Under the pieces are notes generated by a model that saw only the letters and a program-made list of their open reading frames with translations, searched no databases and was not told where the DNA came from. Source: JALZUE01 sp051251725 (lineage in GTDB: Bacteria > Pseudomonadota > Gammaproteobacteria > Enterobacterales > Alteromonadaceae). From it: a stretch of 42,972 nucleotides of DNA. The DNA lies in NCBI GenBank assembly GCA_051251725.1, contig JBPOFN010000037.1, positions 1-42,972 of the forward strand, given 5' to 3'. Position numbers and translations under genes: made by a program. Positions 16,777 to 26,457 of the stretch are shown piece after piece; the stretch's first letter is position 1, and each line of letters starts with the position of its first letter.

Positions 16777-17098
16777 ATGCCATTATCCCTTTAATATTTA
16801 ATTCGTTAATCGTTTCAACAATTGCCAGCTTTTCAGCACTTGCCGCTTTAGAGTTTTCTATTTCAACAATAAACTTTCGCAGTTCCATTAAGCCAGAGCT
16901 ACTCGCCGCGCCTTTTAATTTATGACATTTCTCATGCCAAAAATTATCATCATTACTGGTCGAAGCCGTGACAATATCATTAATGTAAATTTCTGATTGC
17001 TCTACATATAAATCAAACATTTGCTCAATTACGTCTTTACCCAAACTATCTTGATAATCCGTTAAAAGTGCTAAATCGATCACGTCATTATTTGACAT
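16754..17098 (-). CDS. hptA: HPt phosphotransfer protein, HptA-like
   Basis: A 114-residue single-domain histidine phosphotransfer protein. H59 in WHEKCHKLKGAASSSGL is the phospho-accepting histidine, in the usual HxxKG context. The four-helix layout and the segments LLTDYQDSLG and FKVWLN resemble the HPt domain at the end of E. coli ArcB. In Shewanella oneidensis a free HPt protein, HptA, relays phosphate from ArcS to ArcA. Adjacency to arcA here makes the same job likely, though it is inferred. GGAGG four bases before the ATG is a strong ribosome site. The last codons, giving KVWLNC, form one arm of the shared terminator hairpin. Confidence 0.85.
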   Translation of the reverse strand: MSNNDVIDLALLTDYQDSLGKDVIEQMFDLYVEQSEIYINDIVTASTSNDDNFWHEKCHKLKGAASSSGLMELRKFIVEIENSKAASAEKLAIVETINELNIKGIMAFKVWLNC

Positions 17099-17415
17099 AT
17101 AACCTCCAAATTAAGTGCGTAGCTCATCTTAGCAATTTAAACGACAATGTCATTAAATATAAAAAGTTATTACCCTTAGCCCAAGCAAGGTTTTTTTCAT
17201 ATTTCTTTCTCGCTACCATCCCGCGAAAAGTTTGCTTTTAAGCGCGTTTTCGTTCAGAATAGCCGCCCTTTTCACTGGGTCATTTTTGGCTTCTGAAAAT
17301 GTGACTAGAAATTAAGCTATTTCATTAGTGTGAGTTTCCAGCGTTCGAATATTTCATTGGAATCGCTAATTAATAAGCACATATAGTAATCACTATAAAT
17401 AAGAGTACCGAAGTA
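17099..17415. other. Divergent promoter spacer between hptA and folE2
   Basis: A 317-base spacer with no gene. It should carry promoters for both genes. An imperfect inverted repeat (about 17341-17366, GCGTTCGAAT with ATTGGAATCGC) lies about 50-75 bases before folE2. No recognisable Zur box was found. Confidence 0.3.
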
Positions 17416-18342
17416 ATGTCAACAACAATGCCTGATATTGCCAATCATACCACCGCTCAAACGGAAGGCACGTTAGACTGGGTAGGAATGAGCAATATTG
17501 AAATGCCAATAATGGTCGCATCTGAAGGTCAAGCAGACCGAATGGTGTCAGCCAGTATCGATGCTTTTGTTAATTTAAAAGAGCCAAAAGCAAAAGGTAT
17601 TCATATGTCACGCCTTTATCTTTTATTAGATGAACTATCTAGTGAAGGCATCTTGAATTACCCAGCATTAGTAACATTACTCGATGGCTTCATTTCTAGT
17701 CATCAAGAGCTAAGTGATAATGCCAAAGTTGAATTTAGATTTGACTATCATTTACGCCGAAAATCGTTAATCAGCGGTAAGCAAGGTTGGAAAGCTTACC
17801 CTGTTGTCTTAACCGGCTTAGTAAACCAAGCCGTGTTAAATGTTGAATTGACTGTTGATGTGCCTTACTCATCAACTTGTCCATGTTCGGCAGCATTAGC
17901 AAGACAACTAATCCAAAAATCATTCAAAGATAAATTTGCTCAACAAGATAACGTTGATCTTGACAGCATTCATGAATGGTTAGGGACTACGGAAGGTATT
18001 GTTGCAACACCTCATAGTCAGCGTTCTGTCGCTGAAGTAAAAGTTAAACTGAATCATTCGGCTGAAAATTTTCCGATCACTGATTTAGTTAATACTATTG
18101 AGGAAGCATTACAGACTCCAGTGCAAGCAGCCGTCAAAAGAGAAGATGAGCAAGAGTTTGCTCGCTTGAATGGTCAAAACTTAATGTTCTGTGAAGATGC
18201 AGCAAGACGATTACAACATGCGATGAATTTAAAGTCTGAATTTGATGACTTTTGGCTTCGCATCAATCACTTAGAGTCGTTACATGCACACGACGCTGTA
18301 AGTGTTACAACGAAAGGGGTTGCTGGCGGATATCAACCGTAA
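17416..18342 (+). CDS. folE2: GTP cyclohydrolase FolE2 (type IB)
   Basis: Converts GTP to dihydroneopterin triphosphate, the first step of folate synthesis. It belongs to the FolE2 family (tunnelling fold), which differs from zinc-dependent FolE and can use other metals. Family features: the N-terminal LDWVGMSNIEMPI, GIHMSRLY, and the metal/active-site segment VPYSSTCPCSAALARQ with C155 and C157, then TPHSQRS, followed by a C-terminal region with FCEDAARRLQHAM. Length 308 is normal. A second ATG four codons in is possible. FolE2 is often induced under zinc starvation, but no Zur site is evident. No other folate gene is in the window. Confidence 0.95.
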   Translation: MSTTMPDIANHTTAQTEGTLDWVGMSNIEMPIMVASEGQADRMVSASIDAFVNLKEPKAKGIHMSRLYLLLDELSSEGILNYPALVTLLDGFISSHQELSDNAKVEFRFDYHLRRKSLISGKQGWKAYPVVLTGLVNQAVLNVELTVDVPYSSTCPCSAALARQLIQKSFKDKFAQQDNVDLDSIHEWLGTTEGIVATPHSQRSVAEVKVKLNHSAENFPITDLVNTIEEALQTPVQAAVKREDEQEFARLNGQNLMFCEDAARRLQHAMNLKSEFDDFWLRINHLESLHAHDAVSVTTKGVAGGYQP

Positions 18343-18785
18343 CGTAACCTCAAGCGCATATGTAAAAATATGCAGGCTGTACATGAATTTATTTCAAGAC
18401 TGATTTCTTTTTATCCTAGCAATAGGCTATAGAATAGAACCTGAGCTAAGCAATAAAATTCAGTAAGTGAGGGAAGTAAGTAATATAACAATGCACCGCC
18501 ATACCATTGTAATTTAACTACATTAGTTTGGTCATTATTACTTATTAACCCCCATGTATAGCGCGTAATTAACAAATACTTGGTTTTTCATTTATAAAAC
18601 CACAAAATATGCGTCAGTAGAATACGAGCAAAAACTCTAATTTACATTGACGTTTGTGGAATAAGTGTTTAATCTTAAAGGTTCCTCTCGGGGAGTGTTA
18701 GGGGTTAGTCGTGCCTTTTTTTAGGCCATAGACTTTAATCATTTTCCCTGCTTCTCATAGGTTTATTAAGTTAGGAGACATTATC
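18343..18785 (+). promoter_or_regulatory. folE2-gltB spacer with probable gltB promoter and leader
   Basis: A 443-base spacer with no gene. A small hairpin GCATAT/ATATGC (18356-18373) follows folE2. TTGACG at 18647-18652 and TAATCT at 18670-18675, spaced 17 bases, are a promoter candidate for gltB. The leader after it has GC-rich patches and a GCCT-T-run-AGGC motif near 18714-18727, and ends in a strong ribosome site, AGGAG, about eight bases before the gltB ATG. Confidence 0.4.
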
Positions 18786-21700
18786 ATGCAGCTTTATGAC
18801 CCGAATTTTCAAAAAGATAATTGTGGATTTGGACTAATTGCGCACCAACAAGGTGAAACTAGTCATAAACTGATTAAAACAGCAATCTCTGCACTCGATC
18901 GTATGCAACATCGTGGGGGTATTAACTCTGACGGTAAAACGGGTGATGGTTGTGGTTTATTAATTCAAAAACCTGACAGCTTTTTTAGAGCAATAGCTGA
19001 CGAAAATGGTTGGAAATTAGGTCGTAAATACTCAGTAGGTATGATCTTTTTAAATCCAGACGAAGAATTAGCTGCTGCTTCAAAGAAAATTTTTGAAGAA
19101 GAACTTCAAAGAGAAACTTTGTCTATCGTCGGCTGGCGTGTCGTTCCAACTGATAAATCTATTTTAGGCCCTATTGCCGCCTCTAATGTGCCGGGAATTG
19201 AGCAAATTTTTGTTGATGCTCCTCCAGGGTGGCGTAATCGCGATCTTGAGCGTCGATTATATATGGCACGTCGTCGTGCTGAAAAACGCATCAGTGATGA
19301 ATGGTTTTACGTTGCAAGTTTATCTTGTACGGTAAATATCTATAAAGGCTTAGTAATGCCGGTAGATTTACCGAACTTTTACTTAGACCTTGCTGACATT
19401 CGCCTACAAAGTGCGATTTGTGTATTCCATCAACGTTTTTCTACGAATACATCTCCGCAATGGCACTTAGCACAACCGTTCCGCTATTTAGCGCATAATG
19501 GTGAAATAAATACCATTAAAGGTAACCGTCAGTGGAGTCGTGCGCGTACATATCGTTTCAACTCACCGTTATTACCTGATTTGCATGATGCAGCGCCGTT
19601 TGTTAATGAAACAGGATCTGACTCTTCTTCATTAGATAACATGTTAGATTTATTCTTAGCCGGTGGCATGGATTTATTCCGTGCGATGCGTTTATTAATG
19701 CCACCAGCATGGCAAAACAATCCATTATTAGATAACGATCTAAAAGCATTTTATGAGTTTAACTCAATGCATATGGAACCGTGGGATGGCCCTGCAGGTA
19801 TCGTAATGACAAACGGTCGTCACGTAACTTGTAATCTTGACCGTAACGGTTTACGTCCTGCGCGTTATGTTATTACCCGTGATGGTTTTATTACCCTTGC
19901 TTCTGAAGTAGGTATTTGGGATTACGGCCAAGATGAAGTGGTAGAAAAAGGCCGTGTAGGTCCTGGCGAAATGATGTCAGTTGATACTTACACAGGTAAA
20001 GTTTTCTTATCAAAAGATATCGACAACGAATTAAAAGTTCGTCATCCGTATAAAGAATGGTTAGATAAAAACATTCAACGTTTAATCCCATTCTCTGAAT
20101 TTGCTGACGATCAAATTGGTACTCGCGATTATAGCGACCAAGATGTAGCGCAATTCCATAAGTTATTTAACTATAGCTACGAAGAAATTCAGCAAGTGGT
20201 GAAAACCTTAGCCGAAAATGGTCAAGAAGCTACAGGCTCTATGGGTGATGATACACCGATGGCAGTTTTATCAAGCCAACCTCGTACTTTCTATGATTAT
20301 TTCCGTCAACAATTTGCGCAAGTAACCAATCCACCGATTGATCCATTACGTGAACGCTATGTTATGTCATTAGCCACTTGTGTTGGCCGTGAGCATAACG
20401 TGTTTAACGAAACAACCGGTCATGCGCACCGTATCGTTTTTGATTCACCAGTACTTATGTACAGTGGCATCAAGCAGTTACGTGAATTAGATCGCGAAAA
20501 ATATGGCTGTGAAACATTTTCATTAAACTATGATCCTGCTGAAGGGTTAGAAAATGCTATCAAGCGTTTATGTGATGAAGCGGTAGTTAGTGTTCGCGAT
20601 CACAACAATGTTATTATTATTTTATCTGATCGCAACATTGCCAAAGGTTTAGTGCCGATCCCTGCCGCTATGGCGGTTGGCGCTGTACAAAAACGTTTAG
20701 TTGATGAACAGCTTCGTTGTGATTCAAATATTCTTGTTGAAACAGCGTCAGTTCGTGACTCTCATCAATTTGCGGTGTTATTAGGTTTAGGTGCTACGGC
20801 AATCTACCCTTACCTGGCATTTGAAACCATTGAGCAACTAGTTGAACAGGGTCAACTCGAACTAACCGTGCGCCAAGCATTAACTAACTACCGTAATGGT
20901 ATCGATAAAGGTTTATTAAAAATCTTATCGAAAATGGGTATTTCAACCATTGCTAGTTACCGTTGTGCAGGTTTGTTTGAACTTATTGGTATTAATCAAA
21001 ATATCATCAAACTTTGTTTCCCTGATTTACCAAGCCGTATTCAAGGTGCTGATTTTGAAGATATCGAGCAAGACAATATTAATCTTGCCCGTAAAGCCTT
21101 TATGCCACATCAAAAAATGTCGCACGGTGGTTTATTAAAATACGTGCACGGTGGTGAATATCACGCCTTTAATCCAGATGTTGTTAGCAGCATTCAAAAA
21201 GCGGTTAAAACTGGCAGCTATGCAGACTATAAAGAGTTCGCCGATGCGGTAAATAACCGCCCTACTGCGACTTTACGTGACTTATTAGGCTTAAAAGAAG
21301 TTGAAGCCATTGATATCGATAAAGTAGAAGCTGATACTGAAATGTTTAAACGTTTCGATAGTGCTGCTATGTCAATCGGAGCATTAAGCCCTGAAGCACA
21401 TGAAGCCTTAGCCATTGCGATGAACCGTTTAGGCGGTTATTCAAACTCTGGTGAAGGTGGTGAAGATGAGCGCCGTTTTGGTACAGTGAAAAATTCACGT
21501 ATCAAGCAAATCGCTTCTGGTCGTTTTGGTGTAACACCTCATTATTTAGTTAATGCTGATGTCTTACAAATTAAAGTTGCTCAAGGTGCTAAGCCCGGCG
21601 AAGGTGGTCAATTACCAGGAGATAAAGTTTCTCCACTAATTGCCAAACTACGTTACTCAGTTCCTGGTGTTACCTTAATTTCACCACCACCGCATCATGA

Positions 21701-23249
21701 TATTTATTCTATTGAAGATTTAGCTCAGCTAATTTTCGATTTGAAACAAGTTAACCCGAAAGCACAAGTTTCTGTGAAACTCGTATCAGGCCCAGGTGTT
21801 GGTACAATTGCTTCAGGTGTAGCTAAAGCTTATGCTGACTTCATTACCATTTCAGGTTATGACGGTGGTACTGCAGCAAGTCCATTAACATCAGTTAAAT
21901 ATGCTGGTTGTCCTTGGGAGCTTGGTTTAGCAGAAGCACATCAATCATTAGTGGCGAATGGTTTACGCCATAAAGTACGTTTACAAGTAGATGGCGGTCT
22001 TAAGACTGGCTTAGACTTAGTAAAAGCCGCTATTTTAGGTGCTGAAAGCTTCGGTTTTGGTACAGTGCCAATGATTACGTTAGGTTGTAAGTTCCTACGT
22101 ATTTGTCATTTGAATAACTGTGCTACTGGTGTTGCAACCCAAGATGATGTATTACGTGAGAAACATTTCCACGGTTTGCCTGACCAAGTAATGAACTACT
22201 TTAAGTTTGTTGCTCAAGATGTACGTGAACTTTTAGCACAATTAGGTGTTGAGAAATTAACGGACCTTATCGGTCGTACTGATTTATTAGTACCGCTACA
22301 AGGCATTAGCGCTAAGCAACAAAAATTAGATTTAACGCCAATCATTGCTCCTGTTATTGCTGGTCCAAACACTTCGCAATTTAAAACAGAAGAAAATACT
22401 ACTTTTGATAAAGGTGTATTGAATAAGCAAATGGTTGAAGCAGCAAGTGAAGCAGTTGCTCACAGCTCGGGCGGTGAATACCGATTCAACGTACAAAATA
22501 CGGATCGCTCTGTCGGTGCTGCGTTGTCGGGTGAAATTGCTCGTCATCACGGAGATCAAGGCATGTCATCAACCCCGATTAAGATAAACTTAACCGGTAC
22601 TGTTGGCCAAAGTTTTGGTGTTTGGAATGCTGGCGGCTTGGAAATGACCCTAACCGGTGATGCTAACGATTACGTAGGTAAAGGTATGGCGGGTGGTAAA
22701 TTAACCATCAAACCACCAAAAGGCGTTGCGTTTGAAAGCCATAAATCAATGATTATGGGTAACACCTGTTTATACGGCGCAACTGGCGGAAAATTGTATG
22801 GCTGTGGCCGTGCTGGTGAACGTTTTGCAGTTCGTAACTCTGGTTGTCATGCCGTTGTTGAAGGTACCGGTGATCACGGTTGTGAATACATGACTGGTGG
22901 TGTAGTTACCGTATTAGGCCAAGTTGGTCTTAACTTCGGTGCTGGTATGACTGGTGGTTTCGCATACGTATTAGACGAATCAAATGATTTAGATATTCGT
23001 TTGAATAAAGAGTCTATCGAAATGTTACCGCTTGATAGTGAAGATTTAACCATCCACCAAGAACATTTGCGTGGCATTATCAATCAGCATTTTGAAGAAA
23101 CGGGTAGTTTACGCGCACAACAAATTTTAGAGAACTTTGACCAATTTGCTCCACAGTTTAAATTAATTAAACCAACAGCAACTGACGTAAAAACGTTATT
23201 AGGTCATCGCAGCCGTTCAACTGCTGAACTTCGTGTTCAAACTAACTAA
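18786..23249 (+). CDS. gltB: Glutamate synthase (NADPH) large subunit
   Basis: Makes two glutamates from glutamine and 2-oxoglutarate, with GltD supplying electrons. At 1487 residues it is full length and close to E. coli GltB throughout. The class II amidotransferase domain begins with the nucleophile C13 after a 12-residue propeptide (MQLYDPNFQKDN then CGFGL). Then come the central domain, the FMN-binding synthase barrel (GEGGEDERRFGT, AQGAKPGEGGQLPG, SPPPHHDIYSIEDL), the 3Fe-4S cysteines in CKFLRICHLNNCATG, and the glycine-rich beta-helix domain (GNTCLYGATGG, GAGMTGGFAYVLDE). Ribosome site AGGAG is strong. gltD begins 22 bases after the stop, so the two genes form an operon. Confidence 0.97.
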   Translation: MQLYDPNFQKDNCGFGLIAHQQGETSHKLIKTAISALDRMQHRGGINSDGKTGDGCGLLIQKPDSFFRAIADENGWKLGRKYSVGMIFLNPDEELAAASKKIFEEELQRETLSIVGWRVVPTDKSILGPIAASNVPGIEQIFVDAPPGWRNRDLERRLYMARRRAEKRISDEWFYVASLSCTVNIYKGLVMPVDLPNFYLDLADIRLQSAICVFHQRFSTNTSPQWHLAQPFRYLAHNGEINTIKGNRQWSRARTYRFNSPLLPDLHDAAPFVNETGSDSSSLDNMLDLFLAGGMDLFRAMRLLMPPAWQNNPLLDNDLKAFYEFNSMHMEPWDGPAGIVMTNGRHVTCNLDRNGLRPARYVITRDGFITLASEVGIWDYGQDEVVEKGRVGPGEMMSVDTYTGKVFLSKDIDNELKVRHPYKEWLDKNIQRLIPFSEFADDQIGTRDYSDQDVAQFHKLFNYSYEEIQQVVKTLAENGQEATGSMGDDTPMAVLSSQPRTFYDYFRQQFAQVTNPPIDPLRERYVMSLATCVGREHNVFNETTGHAHRIVFDSPVLMYSGIKQLRELDREKYGCETFSLNYDPAEGLENAIKRLCDEAVVSVRDHNNVIIILSDRNIAKGLVPIPAAMAVGAVQKRLVDEQLRCDSNILVETASVRDSHQFAVLLGLGATAIYPYLAFETIEQLVEQGQLELTVRQALTNYRNGIDKGLLKILSKMGISTIASYRCAGLFELIGINQNIIKLCFPDLPSRIQGADFEDIEQDNINLARKAFMPHQKMSHGGLLKYVHGGEYHAFNPDVVSSIQKAVKTGSYADYKEFADAVNNRPTATLRDLLGLKEVEAIDIDKVEADTEMFKRFDSAAMSIGALSPEAHEALAIAMNRLGGYSNSGEGGEDERRFGTVKNSRIKQIASGRFGVTPHYLVNADVLQIKVAQGAKPGEGGQLPGDKVSPLIAKLRYSVPGVTLISPPPHHDIYSIEDLAQLIFDLKQVNPKAQVSVKLVSGPGVGTIASGVAKAYADFITISGYDGGTAASPLTSVKYAGCPWELGLAEAHQSLVANGLRHKVRLQVDGGLKTGLDLVKAAILGAESFGFGTVPMITLGCKFLRICHLNNCATGVATQDDVLREKHFHGLPDQVMNYFKFVAQDVRELLAQLGVEKLTDLIGRTDLLVPLQGISAKQQKLDLTPIIAPVIAGPNTSQFKTEENTTFDKGVLNKQMVEAASEAVAHSSGGEYRFNVQNTDRSVGAALSGEIARHHGDQGMSSTPIKINLTGTVGQSFGVWNAGGLEMTLTGDANDYVGKGMAGGKLTIKPPKGVAFESHKSMIMGNTCLYGATGGKLYGCGRAGERFAVRNSGCHAVVEGTGDHGCEYMTGGVVTVLGQVGLNFGAGMTGGFAYVLDESNDLDIRLNKESIEMLPLDSEDLTIHQEHLRGIINQHFEETGSLRAQQILENFDQFAPQFKLIKPTATDVKTLLGHRSRSTAELRVQTN

Positions 23250-23271
23250 GCACGAATTGAGGAAAACAGAT

Positions 23272-24687
23272 ATGAGTAAGAATGTTTATCAATTTATCGA
23301 TGTCGAGCGTATTGAACCGCCGAAGAAAGATATCGAGCAACGTAAAATTGATTTTGTTGAAATTTATCAACCTCTAAGTGAAGATCAAAGTGCTGGTCAA
23401 GCTGACCGTTGTTTAGATTGTGGTAACCCATATTGTGAATGGAAATGTCCTGTTCACAACTATATTCCACAATGGTTAGAGCTAGTAACTGAAGGTAAGA
23501 TACTAGAAGCTGCTGATCTATGTCATGAAACAAACAGCCTACCAGAGATGTGTGGCCGTGTTTGTCCACAAGATAGATTATGTGAATCAGCTTGTACTTT
23601 AAATGACGAATTTGGCGCGGTAACTATCGGTAATATAGAAAAATACATTACCGATACTGCATTTGCCCAAGGTTGGAAACCAGATTTATCACACGTTGTT
23701 AAAAATGGTAAAAAAGTCGCGATTGTTGGTGCCGGCCCTGCAGGTTTAGCTGCAGCTGACGTATTAACCCGTAATGGTGTCGATTGTGTTGTGTTTGATA
23801 AAAACGCACAGATTGGCGGCTTATTAACTTTTGGTATTCCTTCATTTAAATTAGAAAAAGAAGTTATTCAAAAGCGTCGCGAAATCTTTGAAGGTATGGG
23901 CATTGAGTTCCGTTTAAATACTAATGTCGGTACTGATATTAAGTTCAGCGACTTAAGCGATGAATACGACGCAGTATTCTTAGGTTTAGGTACTTACACT
24001 GATATGGAAGGTGGTTTTGAAAATGAATCAGCGCCTGGTGTTTACAGCGCATTAGATTTCTTAATCGGTAATACCCAACATATTATGGGCGTAACAGAAG
24101 GTGCTAAACCTTACGTTAGCTTTGAAGACAAAAAAGTAATTGTTCTTGGTGGTGGTGATACAGCGATGGATTGTGTTCGTTCATCTGTTCGTCAAGGCGC
24201 AACTGAAGTCACTTGTGCTTATCGTCGTGACGAAGCAAATATGCCTGGTTCTCCGCGTGAAGTTCAAAACGCGAAAGAAGAAGGTGTAAACTTTGCTTTT
24301 AACATTCAACCACTCGATATCGCAACAAACGATAAAGGTGAAGCTATTGGTGTTAAATTCGTTAAAACACAAATGGGCGCTCCTGATGCCGCTGGTCGTA
24401 GTCGTCCAGAAGCTATTGAAGGCTCTGAATTTGTGATGGAAGCGGATGCTGTTGTAATCGCGTTTGGTTTCTTACCAAGCCCGCCACAATGGATGAAAGA
24501 CGCCGGTGTTGAAGTTGATTCAAGAGGCCGCGTAGTGGCAAGTGAGAAATCAGAATTTGCCTTACAAACTACCAATACCAACATCTTTGCTGGTGGTGAT
24601 ATGGTATTAGGCTCTGACCTTGTTGTTACTGCTGTTGACCAAGGCCGTAAAGCTGCCTTAGGTATTTTAGATTACGTATTAAGTTAA
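23272..24687 (+). CDS. gltD: Glutamate synthase (NADPH) small subunit
   Basis: Feeds NADPH electrons through FAD and iron-sulfur clusters to GltB. Its 471 residues match E. coli GltD (472). N-terminal cysteine clusters CLDCGNPYCEWKCP and CGRVCPQDRLCESAC bind the 4Fe-4S centres. GAGPAGLAAADVL is the FAD site, VLGGGDTAMDCVR the NADPH site, and GGDMVLGSDLVVTAVDQG the C-terminal FAD motif. The start at 23272 (MSKNVYQFIDVERIEPPKK) is preferred over an upstream in-frame ATG at 23233 that would overlap gltB, since GAGGA lies eight bases before it and the family starts there. A strong terminator follows. Confidence 0.97.
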   Translation: MSKNVYQFIDVERIEPPKKDIEQRKIDFVEIYQPLSEDQSAGQADRCLDCGNPYCEWKCPVHNYIPQWLELVTEGKILEAADLCHETNSLPEMCGRVCPQDRLCESACTLNDEFGAVTIGNIEKYITDTAFAQGWKPDLSHVVKNGKKVAIVGAGPAGLAAADVLTRNGVDCVVFDKNAQIGGLLTFGIPSFKLEKEVIQKRREIFEGMGIEFRLNTNVGTDIKFSDLSDEYDAVFLGLGTYTDMEGGFENESAPGVYSALDFLIGNTQHIMGVTEGAKPYVSFEDKKVIVLGGGDTAMDCVRSSVRQGATEVTCAYRRDEANMPGSPREVQNAKEEGVNFAFNIQPLDIATNDKGEAIGVKFVKTQMGAPDAAGRSRPEAIEGSEFVMEADAVVIAFGFLPSPPQWMKDAGVEVDSRGRVVASEKSEFALQTTNTNIFAGGDMVLGSDLVVTAVDQGRKAALGILDYVLS

Positions 24688-24710
24688 CCTTTAGCTTTAA
24701 GCGTTAACGT

Positions 24711-24746
24711 AAAAAGGCCATTAATTATTTAATTAATGGCCTTTTT
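24711..24746 (+). terminator. Intrinsic terminator of gltBD
   Basis: AAAAAGGCCATTAATT (24711-24726) and AATTAATGGCCTTTTT (24731-24746) form a 16-base perfect stem with loop ATTT and a T run. It is nearly symmetrical and may also work for the convergent halogenase-like gene. Confidence 0.92.
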
Positions 24747-24823
24747 TTATCGCTTAATTTCAGTAAAAATAGTGACTTAAGGAGTTAAGTGGAAGAAAGT
24801 TAATCGCTATCGAATAAAACTTT

Positions 24824-26350
24824 TTACTTATTATTTATATGGTCAATTAAGCGGGCAAGATATTCTTGATGGCTTAATAATTGTTTGGCTGTATTATTCA
24901 AACCCGCAACCGCTTGCGGCAACGCAGCTTCAATTTGCTCAAACTTTGATGCATCAATTAAGGTATCGTAACTTTTCGGTCTGACTTTCATCCCCTCTAA
25001 CACCGCATACCAACTATCGGCAGAAAACAAGTCCTGATCGTTTTTATACAAGCGGCCATGTTCTTTAAATAATGCTAATTTATTAACTAGCGTCGCTGGA
25101 ATTTCAAGATTTTGCCACATCCGCCAAAAAGCTGAATCAGTGCGAGCGGAGGCGCAATAATGTAAAACAATAAAATCGCGAATACTTGTGTATTCAAAAT
25201 CCATCAAGCGATTAAATTCAGTGATTGTCGCAGGGTTTAAATTTTTATCGGGTAACATTTGCACAAAATTTAACATTGATTTCATGATCAAATGAATACT
25301 CGTCGACTCTAATGGCTCAAGAAAACCAGAAGACAAACCAACAGCTAAACAGTTTTTAAACCACATTTTATCGCGTTTACCTGTCGTGAACTTAATAATT
25401 CTCGCGTCGGTAATTTTTTCGCCAATAACATGCTTTTCTAATAATGCCTTAGCCGACTCATCATCACAAAAATCACTACAATAAACATAACCATTACCGG
25501 TGCGATTTTGTAACGGTATTTGCCAGCGCCAGCCGTGTTCATGGGCCGTGGACTCAGTATATGGCGGGAAGTCAGGATGCTTCTCAGTTTGCATCACAAC
25601 GGCGCGATCGACAGGTAAATACTGCTGCCAGTTTTCTAGCCCGACCCGTAACGTTTTATTAATCAGCAGAGCATGCTGGCCTGAGCAATCAATAAAGAAG
25701 TCCCCACCGACAGAGCTGCCATCTTCAAGTGCTAGCGATGAAATTTGGCCTTTGTCATCGGTGATTACATTATTAATATGCGCTTTAATATGCTGCACTT
25801 GGTTTGCTTGGCAATAGTCACTTAAAAATTGTGCAACCAGCACAGCATCAAAATGTAATGCATAAGTTGAATTAGATAAGTTATTAGGTTTTTTCGGATC
25901 AGGTATAAAGAACTTATTTTGTTTTGCCATCGCAATTGCCGGCGAAAAGTCGCTAAACTCATATTTACCACCATTAAAGTGATGCTTTAACCAATGTTGA
26001 TAAAAAGGCTTACCGTCAATTTTATTGCCAACATAACCAAATTGATGCCAATAGTGCTGACCTTTTTGCTGCCAATCAACAAACTTAATTCCTAATTTAA
26101 ACGTGGCATTGGTTTTGGCTATAAAGTCTTGAGACGATATTTTTAGATAAGTTAATAAATCCATAATTGAAGGAATAGTAGCTTCACCAACACCAACAGT
26201 TGGCGTATGAGGTGATTCAACCAGCACGATTTCACAACCGGTGTTATGTAATGCTCTTGACAAAATAGCTGCAGAGATCCAACCAGCCGTTCCGCCACCA
26301 ACAATGACATAGCGGTTTATTTTATTGTTTTTATTATGGTTAATATTCAC
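24824..26350 (-). CDS. Tryptophan-halogenase-family flavoprotein
   Basis: A 508-residue FAD-dependent enzyme of the PrnA/RebH family. The FAD site is GGGTAGW at 18-24, with VGVGEATIP at 52-60. The halogenase hallmark WxWxIP is intact as WRWQIP at 274-279, the lysine that forms or holds the chlorinating species is K85 in FKLGIKF, and the substrate-side EPLEST is at 345-350. Halogenation chemistry is therefore plausible. Members next to TonB receptors in marine bacteria and Caulobacterales form a separate group; one of these, BrvH, brominates indole, but natural substrates are largely unknown. The start is GTG with AAGG six bases upstream. It lies directly after the TonB receptor, but behind that gene's terminator. 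Reduced flavin must come from a reductase encoded elsewhere. Confidence 0.88.
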   Translation of the reverse strand: MNINHNKNNKINRYVIVGGGTAGWISAAILSRALHNTGCEIVLVESPHTPTVGVGEATIPSIMDLLTYLKISSQDFIAKTNATFKLGIKFVDWQQKGQHYWHQFGYVGNKIDGKPFYQHWLKHHFNGGKYEFSDFSPAIAMAKQNKFFIPDPKKPNNLSNSTYALHFDAVLVAQFLSDYCQANQVQHIKAHINNVITDDKGQISSLALEDGSSVGGDFFIDCSGQHALLINKTLRVGLENWQQYLPVDRAVVMQTEKHPDFPPYTESTAHEHGWRWQIPLQNRTGNGYVYCSDFCDDESAKALLEKHVIGEKITDARIIKFTTGKRDKMWFKNCLAVGLSSGFLEPLESTSIHLIMKSMLNFVQMLPDKNLNPATITEFNRLMDFEYTSIRDFIVLHYCASARTDSAFWRMWQNLEIPATLVNKLALFKEHGRLYKNDQDLFSADSWYAVLEGMKVRPKSYDTLIDASKFEQIEAALPQAVAGLNNTAKQLLSHQEYLARLIDHINNK

Positions 26351-26370
26351 AGAGAACCTTAAAATGGCGA

Positions 26371-26415
26371 TAAAAAAAAGCGTCTTTATATTCTCACAAT
26401 GAATATAAAGACGCT
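26371..26415 (-). terminator. Strong terminator between the TonB receptor and halogenase genes
   Basis: AGCGTCTTTATATTC (26379-26393) and GAATATAAAGACGCT (26401-26415) form a 15-base perfect stem. On the minus strand it is followed by seven to eight T. The halogenase start codon is only 21 bases past this T run. Confidence 0.92.
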
Positions 26416-26457
26416 ATCACTAACCCTAAAAATAGAGTTGGAACTTATAGGTTAAAC

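Noticed and set aside
17099..17415. Zur operator upstream of folE2
   Set aside because: FolE2 is often zinc-regulated, but no GTTATA-TATAAC-type dyad is present in the spacer.
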